Assembly: GCA_036384915.1 (NCBI GenBank)
Contig: DASVLJ010000001.1
Coordinates: forward strand, 1 to 53,478
Direction: 5' to 3'
Length of the DNA stretch: 53,478 bases
DNA from: PKWO01 sp036384915
Lineage (GTDB): Bacteria > Pseudomonadota > Gammaproteobacteria > Burkholderiales > Burkholderiaceae_D
The notes beneath the pieces are model-generated. The model saw only the letters and a list, made by a program, of their open reading frames with translations. It was not told the DNA's origin and searched no databases. The first letter of the stretch is position 1, and every line of letters starts with the position of its first letter. The position numbers and the translations under genes are program-made. Shown one piece after another: positions 33,114-43,800 of the stretch.

Positions 33114-33869
33114 TCAATAGCTCGCCAGTTGAAGATCCAAATGATCCATCGATTGGCTATTGAGCGCCTCATTACTGTACAAGTATTGCCACCGCACCCT
33201 TACCAAGCGCGAATCGGTCGCCGAAGCATCGTACCAACTGACGATGTTCAGCGTGACGCTGGTGCTAATGACTTGAGAAGTCTGGAACTTGTAAGCAAGA
33301 AAACTGCCGGCGGGAACATTGACGTTTTCCACACCGAAGTAGGTTCCGGTCTGCGTGAGCGTAGCAGTACCGCTGATTCCTGAACATGTCGAAACGAAGC
33401 TGGCGTCCCAGGTCTGGCCCGGTTGCATGGCGACAGGCCTTCCCCCAGACGGATAGATATTCGTGCATGGGTTTGTGGACAGGCCCTGGTGCAATTGCGC
33501 GCTGATCGCGTCGCCAACATCATTGTAAGTGTCCGTCCCGGATTGGCTGCCGTAACTGTTCCCATCCAGGGAGTAGCCATCGCTGCTCCAGTTGGCGGTG
33601 TAGGAGCCATCGGCGTTGACTTGCGCAATCACCTCATCGGTATTATAGGTTGCCATTGCGCCGTCAACGTTTGCTATCGTGGTGGTAAAGACCCGCTTTT
33701 CGCCTTGTATCGGGGCAACGAAGGCCTTGGATTCCTGCGATTGGGGAGCACCACCCGAACCGCCCCCGCTCGCCCCCCCGCCCCCGCCGCCGCAGGAAGC
33801 AAGAGTGAGCGTCAAAGAGAAGAGAATTAGAGCATGAAACGTCATGATGCAACTTTTAATTTTTACCAT
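33114..33869 (-). CDS. putative lipoprotein, 251 aa
   Basis: N-terminus MVKIKSCIMTFHALILFSLT followed by a lipobox L-A-S-C (Cys26), then a Gly/Ser-rich linker (GGGGGGASGGGSGG) typical of surface or periplasmic lipoproteins. The mature domain is beta-rich with two further Cys (TNPCTNIYPSG, VSTCSGISG). I do not recognise the fold. AGGAG at 33875-33879 supports the first Met. It is flanked by transposase remnants on both sides, which suggests it was carried or trapped between mobile copies. Confidence 0.7.
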   Translation of the reverse strand: MVKIKSCIMTFHALILFSLTLTLASCGGGGGGASGGGSGGAPQSQESKAFVAPIQGEKRVFTTTIANVDGAMATYNTDEVIAQVNADGSYTANWSSDGYSLDGNSYGSQSGTDTYNDVGDAISAQLHQGLSTNPCTNIYPSGGRPVAMQPGQTWDASFVSTCSGISGTATLTQTGTYFGVENVNVPAGSFLAYKFQTSQVISTSVTLNIVSWYDASATDSRLVRVRWQYLYSNEALNSQSMDHLDLQLASY

Positions 33870-33975
33870 ACATACTCCTAGGCAGCATTAAAGAAACGAT
33901 GCGCCCTAGTCCGAATATTTCACCGGAACGAGGGATGACGACGCGAAAGTTGCGAGTCAGTTTGGGCGATCGCAC

Positions 33976-34033
33976 CCCGCAGAATGATGTGCTGCGGGGT
34001 GCCTTTGACGAAATAGCGGGGTAGACAGGCCAT
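33976..34033 (-). pseudogene. RAYT transposase, third copy, 5' fragment only
   Basis: The minus strand from 34033 reads MACLPRYFVKGTPQHIILRG, the first 20 codons of the RAYT gene with two substitutions, then loses homology. It carries the same upstream flank as the intact copy (34039-34075). Confidence 0.82.
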
Positions 34034-34038
34034 GATGC

Positions 34039-34075
34039 ATCTTAGCACATTAAATCGAGTCTGACCCCATATATT
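34039..34075. repeat. 37-bp RAYT-flank repeat, copy B
   Basis: Identical to 32797-32833 and in the same position relative to a RAYT start codon. Together with copy A it brackets the truncated transposase and the lipoprotein gene in direct orientation. Confidence 0.85.
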
Positions 34076-34185
34076 GTTGGCAGCTTAGCAGCAGCGGCTA
34101 AGTGATACGAAAAACAGGGGCAAGGTCACCCTTCAGCAAGGGATACGTTTTTCGGGGACAAGCTCAAAGTACGCTACAGCTTGTC

Positions 34186-34581
34186 CTATAACTGGCAATA
34201 TATTTCCGATTGCAACTCCTTGGCTCGCTCAAGAAACGCCAAAAGCCGAGACAAATTATCCAGTAGAAAACTATTGTGGACAACACAGCCTAACGGCTTC
34301 CTACTTTTCGCGTCCCATCCCCAACGAAAAGCAGTTTCTGACTTTTCCCGTTCAACTAGCTGATTAATCAGCCCATTTATTTCCGCGATCAATTCTGGAA
34401 CTAGACTTGGACTCAATTCTTCTTCTTCATATTGCATGAATTGGGTGTGGTATTTATTGTTGAATCTATCCCAAAACTTAATATGAAAGAGCCACTCTGA
34501 TACGTCGGCCGGTAGTGGCAATTCTATGGTTGAGTCGACGTCACTACTTCTCAGTAGTAAAAAGTATGATGGATGCATCAT
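34186..34581 (-). CDS. probable immunity protein of the giant toxin
   Basis: A 131-aa small acidic protein (for example QYEEEELSPSLVPELIAEIN) whose ATG overlaps the stop of the giant gene by 4 bp (ATGA). No family was recognised. The placement directly after a polymorphic-toxin C-terminus, the small size, acidity and low GC content are what is expected of a cognate immunity protein protecting the producer and its kin. The start has two consecutive ATGs (34581 and 34578). Immunity function is inferred from context only. Confidence 0.65.
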   Translation of the reverse strand: MMHPSYFLLLRSSDVDSTIELPLPADVSEWLFHIKFWDRFNNKYHTQFMQYEEEELSPSLVPELIAEINGLINQLVEREKSETAFRWGWDAKSRKPLGCVVHNSFLLDNLSRLLAFLERAKELQSEIYCQL

Positions 34582-34880
34582 TTGTCAGTATTTGTGAAAT
34601 GGGTGAGTGCGTTTCGAATATCAGAAGGAAGTCCCATTTGTGTCGTTCCTGAAGTCTTGATCAACGGAACGTTATTTGGAATTGGATTACCGAATTGATC
34701 GGTATATCTGAGTGGGCCAGTGACATTCGTATCTTCGACACGGAAATAGTTCCCAGCATTGTCATATACAACTTGCAAACCTGTCTGTGTATTAAGATAA
34801 AGAGTTTTTCCCGATGCCGTGTAAGTAATTTGCGGGTTCGGACCGGCAATATTCATAATGGTATCGTTCAATGATACCCC
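34578..34880 (-). other. C-terminal toxin-like module of the giant protein
   Basis: The last 100 residues, including LQVVYDNAGNYFRVEDTN, LRYTDQFGNPIPNN and a final THFTNTD, form a compact module of the kind found at the tips of CdiA, RHS and bacteriocin toxins. I suspect a BECR-like RNase fold but cannot demonstrate it. AT-richer than the repeat body and followed immediately by the presumed immunity gene. Confidence 0.5.
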
Positions 34881-37800
34881 TTGCTGAGATGCACCCCATT
34901 GAGCGGTTCTCGCAGCGCCAGCTGAATTATATACTGGTAACAAGACGTCTTCGGTGTCGGGGTCCATGTACACAGTATTGACGCGGCCCATGCTATTCGC
35001 ATAGGCACCACCATTCCACGATTGACTAGCGGCACCATTCCACGTCACAGTTTGATCGGCGCTCACAGTCGCTTGGCTCGAATACGATATGGTTTTGGGA
35101 ACACTGACGGCGACACTCTCTGTCGCTGATCCTGTAGCAGTCGAAATGCCCCTGCCAGCCGTGACACTGGATCCAGAAACTACCACGCTATCGCCCATTA
35201 CAGCGTCGGCAGCCGGATCAAACAGCGATATCCCCAGGAATATTGCATCTCGCATAAGTTTATAGTTTTCTCTTCGAATTACTATCTGCGAACCTGGATC
35301 GTCCGCAATTATTTGATTTACGCTCCACGGATCGGCAGCAGCAGACCAAATGACGGGGTATAACCCGCTGCCATATCGGTAGGTGCTCCCAGGGACGGCG
35401 CGCGGGAGACCATCGCTATCCAACAAGCTCGGTGGAGGTGGCGGGGGCTGGAAGTAGCATGTTGAGTTATCTTGGGCGACTTGGCTAACCCATGAATATT
35501 CGAGTGAATATGCCTTGTACAACTGTTGCTGTGTGCCGCTTGAATTCGCCGCAAGCCTCCCAAATTCACTAGCCATTCCACTATCGCGAGCTGCGGTATC
35601 GGTACAGCTTTGATAGGAGTTGCAAGCTGCAGCTTCGCTGTAAGCATCTGAAGCAGATTTCGCTTGCATAAGGGAAATCATATTGTTGGCCGCTATTTGA
35701 GCGCTATTTTGGTACATGCCTGCTAGACCCAAATAGATCGAATCACTAGTGGCGGGATCCAATCCCTTTGCTACGATCGTCCTAAAGCTATCGGCATAGT
35801 TACCGTAAGTTGAAGCAAGGTCCGCGCAAACGTTAATCGAATTACAGTTCAAAGCGTTGTAATACGATTCTCCCGCATACTGTTGAGCTGACTTTGTTGG
35901 CGCGCTCCCACCGTTAAGCGAAGCGAGACTCTGTACGCCGTTGACCATGTCCATGGCTTCTTGCTCGGAAGCGGTAATATTAATGTTATATGGGGTCAGA
36001 CTCGAATTACCCTCGGGCCCACCACTATCATTAGACCCGGCTGCCAACAATCCACCGCCACCATCAGTTACAACCGGGCTAGGCCCCCAAGTCTTGTCAA
36101 ACTCCATTGCCGCCCGTGCAGCATGATCTTCAGCAAATGTTTTCCCATAAACCGGTGAAGGAGCAGTATGCAGATTTTGAGCAATACTATTCCCCAGAGC
36201 CTGCCCAAACGCATTAGCCGCAATCTCCGCATTAGTCTGCGTACCACCCGTCAACTTGTTCGCCACCACGCCGCCGATAAACTGGTTCGCTCCCATCTCG
36301 AAGTTCTGCATGATGGTAGGCTTGACGTTTGGATCGAGACCGAGCTGGCCATTCAGCACCGACGACACCCCTGCGGAAATGCCCGCTGCCGCCACCTGGC
36401 TCCATTGGAAATGGGGCTGCAAGTGAGTCGCCACACCGATGCCCTGCGTCAGCGCGCTGCTGATGACCGCATTGCCGACCGCAGCCAGCGGCGCCATGGA
36501 TGAGCCGGGGGCCGTGCTGAAGCCAACGCCGTTCGCGCTAGCGCCATCTACTCCCGGTATGCTGCCAGTCACGCCGGCCGAAATGGCGCCTCCCAAAGCC
36601 CCTTCCTCGACCCCCTTCCAATTGAAACCGTGCTGAGCGCCGATGGCAATACCAACCGCTTGCGAGATGACACTTGAGGCCGCCCCCGTCAATGCGCCCG
36701 CCGCTAACAATTCTCCTGGGCCGGCCTCAGCAATCACCGCAGCCACGCCCAGCTCTGAGACGTCCATGCCTGTCGTCAAGGCCAACATCTCGGGCCCCAA
36801 AATACAAGACGCCACCACAGCCACCACAATCATGATGATGGCCCCGGCACTACCGCAGCCCGCATTGTCCGGCGCCGGCACAGGCGCATTGGGCGTGGTA
36901 TTGCCCAACGCCGAGCTGAGGTTGTAGGGATTGGTCGTCTGGTAGGTGTTTTGCACCTCGGTCGGCCGGGTCGGGATGATGACGGCGCTGTTGCCCGCAG
37001 GCATAACGTCGTTGTTGGCCTGTTCGATGGCCCAGCCCAGGCTGGCGTCGCCCCAGACGTTGGCGGCAATGGTGTCCCAGTTGTCGCCCGTTTGCACGAT
37101 GTAGGTCGTCGGCTGGGCATTGTCGACCGCCTGGCTCAGAACCGAATAGCCTTGCACCGTGCCGACATTGTTGGCGCCGGGGCCGACCGCGTGCGGTGCA
37201 GGTGCGGCGGCGACCGAGCTGGTGCCCATGTCGTTGCCATTGGCGGCGATCAAGGTGTGCGTGACCGCGCCGGACAGGGTTTCGCTGCCGGCCGTGCCGT
37301 TGACGGTGAGGTTGCCGAGATCGAAGTTGTTGAGCACTTCGCCGCTCAAGGTGTCGAGATAGTCGGTCTGGCTGGTCGGCGTGGTCGAAGACGAGGCCGA
37401 GACGGGCGTCTCGACTACGTAGGCGATGTTGTTGTTGTCGTCGTAGTTGTAGAAGGTGATGTTCGAGCTGGCGCCGTTGGCGGCCGTGTATTGCCCGGCA
37501 CTGCCATAGGGGACGGGGCCTGGCAGGTATTGGTAGATGGTGGCACCGTTCCAGGTTTGCGCGATCTGGGCGCTCTCCTGGTAGCTGGCGTGGACATTCC
37601 AGTTGGTTTCGAGTTCGGTGACGGTATCGAGTGTCGAGGATATCTCACCGCCCTCCGCCAGGTTGCCGTTGTAGGTCATGTTCGGCGTACCGGCCGGATT
37701 GTCGTGCGAGTGGGTCGACGTGACCAGGGTGTTGCCCACATCGTCGTAGGCATAAACCGTGTCGGCGGCATCGAGGGTGGCACTGGTGGGGTTGGTGATG

Positions 37801-40800
37801 TCTTGCAATTCCCACGAGGTTTGCATTTGCAGCCGCCCCGCCGCATCGTAGGCACTGGTCTGGCTGGCGTAGGCCAGCCCGTAGCCCTGCACCGTGCCCG
37901 AGCTGGCGGCGGCGCTGTTGGCCAGGATCGGCTGCACGCTAAAGCCCGATTCGAGGTTGTTGGGGACGCCATTGCCCAGGTTGCCGAAGCTCTGGGGGGT
38001 GCCGATGCCGGTGGTGCTTTCCATCGCGCCGGTGGCGCCGGTCGATACGGCGTCGCCGGCGGCGTTGTAGACGAGGTTGTCGATGACCGATGCGGCGAAT
38101 CCCACACTGGCCCGGCTTACCTGGGTCAGCTGGCCGGCCACGTCGTAGGCATAGCTTTCGGTGGTCTGCACCGCATTGGTCTGGCCGTTGCTGCTGTAGT
38201 CGGCAAAGTAGGTGTCGGTGACGCGCTGGCCGGCGGTGTCGTAGTTGACGACGTGGCCTTGCGCGGCATTGATTTCGCTGGCCAGGATGGCGTTGCCGCC
38301 GGAGCCGGCCACGATCTGCGTGCCGCTGTCGATGCCGGTGCCGTCGACGAGGATGGCGCGGTTCATGGCGTCGTAGCGGTTGTAGTTGACCGCGACGGTG
38401 GCGCCGGTCCGCACCGGCGTGGGGTTGGTGGCGGTGACGTTGCCGATGGTTTCGATGGCGTCGGCATTGTCGTTGCCGACGTTGGCGGTGATGGTGGCGG
38501 TGGCAACCGTGGCCGCCCCGCCCATGTCGAGCAGGTAGCTGGTTGTCTGGTCTCTCAGGTTGCCGTTGGCGTCGTAGCTGTTCTGGACGTTGTAGCGGCT
38601 GTCTTCGATGGCCGTGACGCGGTTTGCCGCATCGTAGGTTTGGTGGTTGTCCCGCACGACTTCGACGAATGGCGTGGCCATGTAGGGGCGGCTGACGTCG
38701 ACGGTGCGCACGGCGATCTGGTTGCCGGCCAGGTCGTAGGTGTAGCTCTCCACGCTGTTGTTGTAGGTGACGCCGCCGACCTGGGTTTGGTTGGCGTCGG
38801 TTTCCGAGGCGAGGTAGGCGCCGTTGTAGCTGAAGACGAGGTTCTGGCGCCCAAAGACGTAAGTGCCGCCGGTGAGGCCGCTGGTGCCGTTGACGAATTG
38901 GCTGCCGCTTTCGGAGGTGACGCGGCCAGTGCCGTCGTAGGTGGAGGTGAGGACGTTTTTGTCCATCTGGGTCCAGGCCCGGACCAGGCTGCTGCCGTTG
39001 ATGTAGCTCCAGGCTTGGGTGTTGCCGTTGGCGTCGGTTTCGGCAATCTTGTTGTTCAGCGCGTCGTAGGCGTATTCGGTCTGATGCCCGTCACCGTCGA
39101 CGCTGTCGGCTACGTTGCCGGCCAAGTCGTATTGAGTATAGCTGATCGACACGGGCGCCTTGCCGCTGGCGAGGGTATCGTCGGTGTTGAGCGTGCTGAC
39201 GATCTTGCCGACATTGTCGGTGTTCAGGAAGGGCATCAGATCGTCGGCCAAACCGCTGTTGGTGGCGCTGCTTACCGTGCTGAGGGTCACGATCTTGCGC
39301 CCGAGTTCATCGTAGGCGTTGATGGTGATCTGCGACGCGGTCACCTGCACCAGCGGATTGGTCAGGTTGATGGCTGTGGTGGTTTGGTTGCTGCTCTTCG
39401 TTGCGGGGATGTCGGTGAATCCGGGGTTGGTGCCGGTTTCGGTGACGGTGCCGATGCCGTATTGCGCGGTCTCGCTTTCGATCTGATGCCCCATCAGGTC
39501 GTAGGCATAGGTGTTATTGGACAACACCGTGTAGGTACCGGTTGTGCTTGTCGGGTCGAGCTGTTCGGCGCGGGTGCGGTCGCCGAAGGCGTCGTAGTTG
39601 TAGAGGTTGATGCCGCCGTCGGCATCGATCTGGCGTTCAATGTTGCCGAAGCCGTCGTAATAGACCTGGGTAACGTTTTTGTTGGCATCGGTCGTGCTGA
39701 CGGTGCGCCCGAGCGCGTCGTAGGTGGCGCTGGTGACCGACGATTGGGCCGCGGTGAGGGTCGCCTTGCCCGAACCGGCTCCGCCGCTGTAGTTCTGGAG
39801 CGACGGGCCGCTGACCTGGATCGCCTGGTTGAATTCGTTGTAGACCGTGGTGGTGGTCGGGGTACCGCCCGCGATGGACAACTCGACCGGCGCGGTCTGG
39901 GTGACGGCGTTGCCGAAGCGATCATGCGTGATCTTGGTATCGGCGGCGTCGTAGTGCGGCGTCGACCCGCCATACGAGACAAGGCTTTGCACGTTTTGGC
40001 TGGCATTGGCTAGGCCGGATGTCGGCAGCGCCTGGGCATAGGCTTTTGCGGTATTTTCCGGGGCGGTCAGGTTGGCGATGGTGGTGGCGTTGATCTGCAA
40101 CGCCACGTCGACGCGCTGGTTGAAGCTCAGCTGCGTGGACAGCAGGTTGGTGTCGATCAGGGCACCGCTGTTGATGGCGTCGGTACTGGGCAGGGTGTAG
40201 CTTCCCGCCGCGGCGATCACACCGGCGGCCCAGGTACCCGCTGCGCTTGCTTGTCCCTGCGAGCCCGGCTGCAAGGCGGCCGAGATAGAGGCGGTGCCGG
40301 CGCCCAATTGGCTTTGCGCGCTGGCGAGTTCCGCCGCTTCCGGCGCGCGGCCGAAGGCGTTCTGGTAGAACTGTTGGACGAAGGCGGCAACCGTCAGCGA
40401 ACTCGAGTAGAGACGCTGTCCTTCCGGGCTGACGAACATGAGGCCGGCTTCCTGGGCGGGGGTGATGGCGGGTGCCGTTGTGCCGAGGAACGCGTCGATG
40501 GTATTGGTCAGGCCATAAGGGTCCGGCGCGCGGTTCAGGATGGCGACGTAGAGCTGGGTCGCGGTCCTGGCCAGGGCGGCATTGCTGTCGGCTGCGGCCT
40601 GGCCTGCTCCTGCGCTTTCCGCCTGGGCCACTTGGGCAGACCAGCTCGAAGGCCAGGCGCCGATATTTTGGGCCAGCGCGTTTTGCGTCGCGCTCTGCAA
40701 GGCGGGAAGCTGCGCGATCAACTGCGCCGCCGTCATGCCGCTGTAGCTCTTGAGGGTGACGTCGAGTCCCTGGGGATTGCTGCCGCTGGCCAGCGTGTTG

Positions 40801-43800
40801 TTCAGTGCGCTGTTGACTGACTTGTTGAAAAAGGCACCGTCGCTGGTATTGGCCGGGATGTTGTCGATGATGTCTTGCAGAACAGCGATATAGTTCGCTC
40901 CCGACGAATGCGAATAGGTCGTGCCGGCCAGTTCCTGGACGTAGAAATTGGTCGCCAGCGTGCCGTCGGTGCCGGGATTGGGCATCCGTCCCATGGCATG
41001 CTGGAAAACGGCCGATACGAAGTTGATGTAGGAGTTGGTGTCCTGGTGGGCGTCGGGATAGGGCGGATTCGAGGTTGGCGTCGGCACCGCCATCGCCAGA
41101 TACAGGTTACCGCCGCTGTCTTTGGCATTGGCGAACATAGTGCTGATGATGCTGTTCATCGTCGCCGGCTTGGGGGCGTTGAGTTCCTGCAGCCAGTTGA
41201 CGACGTTGTTGAGCGTCGGTGCGGAGCCGGTGATCCCTACCCAGTATTGGATCAGTTGCTGCACGTAGAGCGCATTGTTGCCGGTGGCGCTCGAAGCCGC
41301 GGTCTTGTCCGTGTTCCAGGTGGCGGTATCGCCCGCCACACGCCCGGCGGCGGCCGTCACGGAGGCTGCCACGCTGGCGGCGACATTGCTGTCGACCGTT
41401 TGCTGCATGGAGAGGACCATGGCTCTCAAGGCATCGTCGGCGTTGTCGGTGGTGTAGGTGTTGGCGCCGGCCGCGCGGTTCGAGATCGATTGCGCCTTGG
41501 CTGCGGCGGAATCGGCGCCGGTCGAGGTGATGGTGGTGCTGAGGAAGTTGTCCAGGTTCTGGTCGGCCGTGACGGCGGCATTGTCCGCCGCCAGGGTGAC
41601 GTTGTCGCCCGCCAGCGTGGCGTTGGCCTGGTCGGCCGCTACCAGCGAAGGCAAATAGGTCATCATGGCCTGGACGGCGGCGTTTTCATTGCCGGCAAGC
41701 CCGGTGGTCGGCATCGGGCTGTAGGTGGTGCCGCCGACGGTCGCGCCGTTGTGGGCCTGGGCATACACTTCATTGTCGAAGTAGGCTTTCGACTGGTCCA
41801 TGACGGCGTTGCTCGCGCCGTAGGAATTGGTGCCGGTGGCCGTGCTGCCGGCACCGGCTTCGATATAGTTGACGATATTGACGATCACCTGGGCGCCGGT
41901 GGTGGCCGGCGTGCTTCCGAGTTGCCCGACAAAGGTCGAGAGTTCGACCGAGGTAGGCGCCCGGCCGGCGATGTTCTGGAAGGCCAGATTGACGAAGGCT
42001 GCGCCGGTGTCGCTGTTGAAGCCGGAGGTGGAGGTGTTGAGTATCCCCTGGGCCGTTTGCAATTGCGCGCTGGACTGGTTGCTGCCGTTGACGCCGAAAT
42101 TACCGTAGTAGGCGCCGATGCCTGGCGCCTGCGCCGGCCGCTGCAGAATCGCCGTGTACAACTGGGCAATGTCCAACATGGCTTGGCTGCCGGCCGTGGC
42201 GTTGTCGGTGGTAGTCGCCGTATTCAAGCTGCCTGTGGTGCTGGTGACTTTGGGTTGATCGGTATTGGTGACCTGGCTCTGCATGCCGCTCGCCGTCGCG
42301 GTATCCGTGCCGAGGGTCGCGCTTGCAGTGGTGAGATCGCTGTTCAGGTCGGCGGAAATCTTGGCGTCGAGCGTGGCCTTGTCGGCCAGCAGGTCGGCAT
42401 TGGTGCCGGTGTAGTTGGCGGCATAGGCGATGATCGATTGAATCGTCGCTGCGAGGTTGGACGAAGTCAAGCCGTAGCAGAAGTACTTGCTCTCGTCCCC
42501 TGTCGGAGCGCGTCCGAACAAATTATTGAAGACCGTGGCAACCCAGGTCGAGGGTTCTGCTGTGGTGATGAAGGGCGTGCCGCTGGGGCTGAAGTTGGGC
42601 GACAGAATATCCCCCGCAATAGTCGCCATGCTGGTGCCGGATTCCGCCGCATTCAGGTAATACTCCAAGCCCCCAGCCAAGGCTGGGGCCCGGTTCAAGA
42701 CAGCCTGGAACAACTGCGCAATCTGGATCGCATAATTGGCATTGGCCGTGCCGTTGGTGGCATTGTCGGCCCCGGTAGCGGTATTGGTCGCGGTGGTCGC
42801 CGCCGTGGCGGCGGCACTGCTCAAGGTGCCCATCATCGTATTGACGTTGAGCCAATACGTGCCGATGGCCGCCTGCATGGTGTAGTCGGTTCCCGGCGAG
42901 GTCGAACCGCCCCAGCTGGTGCCGCCTCCGGTATTGAAATTACCCAGGTCGGTGATGACGTCGCATAGGATTTGCGCGGCCGTCTTCTTGCCCGTACTCA
43001 TCTCGCTCTCGTACTGGCTGATGTAGTTCTGCATGGTGGCCGAAGGCGTCAGGACGCTGCCGGTCAGCAAGGCGTTGAAGATCGCCGGCACGAAGCTCGT
43101 CGCGCTGTACGACGGGCCCGCGCCATAGCGATTGATTGCCGATTGCGTGCCCAACAACTGCAGTGCCAGGGCGGCATAGCCGCTGTTCTGCGCCGTGGCC
43201 ATGTCGATGCCGAATTGCGCGGCCGACGGTGCGCTGTTGCCGGTAAGCTTGTAGAGGCCAACCACCGTTTCGGCCAGCCCGTAGTTGGGCGCGATCTTGG
43301 TGTCGGGATTTTGCACCGTCGTGTTGCTCGTGAGATTCGCGGCCTGCGTGTCCCAGAGGGCGGCTGAGGGCAGCGGGCTTCCCGCGCCCGTCACGTTGCT
43401 GTCGGCGGCCGATGCGCTGAGCCAGGCGGCGCTCGGGATGGCGTACAGCGATTGTTCCGCCGACGCGATGCCGTTCAAGACCGTGTTGACGTTGGTGTCG
43501 AACCCGTTTTGCAAGGTGAGCATGGCGCTGTCGCTGCCGTTATAGGTGCTCAACTGCGAAGCCATGAGGGCCAGTACCGCGCCCTGGCCCATCGTGCCCA
43601 GGTCCGTGGTGTAGGTGTTGATGTAGCTTTGGACCGTGTTCGAAGTAGCCGGCAGGCTGGTCGCACCCATCGCGCCGCTCATGAGGATGTAAGCCTGGTT
43701 CACGAAGCCTGCGCCGCTCAAGCCGGCCAGCTTGCTACCCGAAATCATGCCAGTGGCAATCGAAGCCAGGGTGGTTGTACCGGCGACGAGCTGGTTGAAG

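Noticed and set aside
36951..40013. Long open frame on the plus strand opposite the giant gene (also 40875-42968, 43452-44411, 45066-46340, 46413-48803, 49032-50822, 50892-52253)
   Set aside because: These are antisense shadows of a GC-rich, repetitive coding sequence. Their translations are Val/Gly/Arg-rich without domains, and the minus strand carries clear YD, LysM and DUF4214 motifs.
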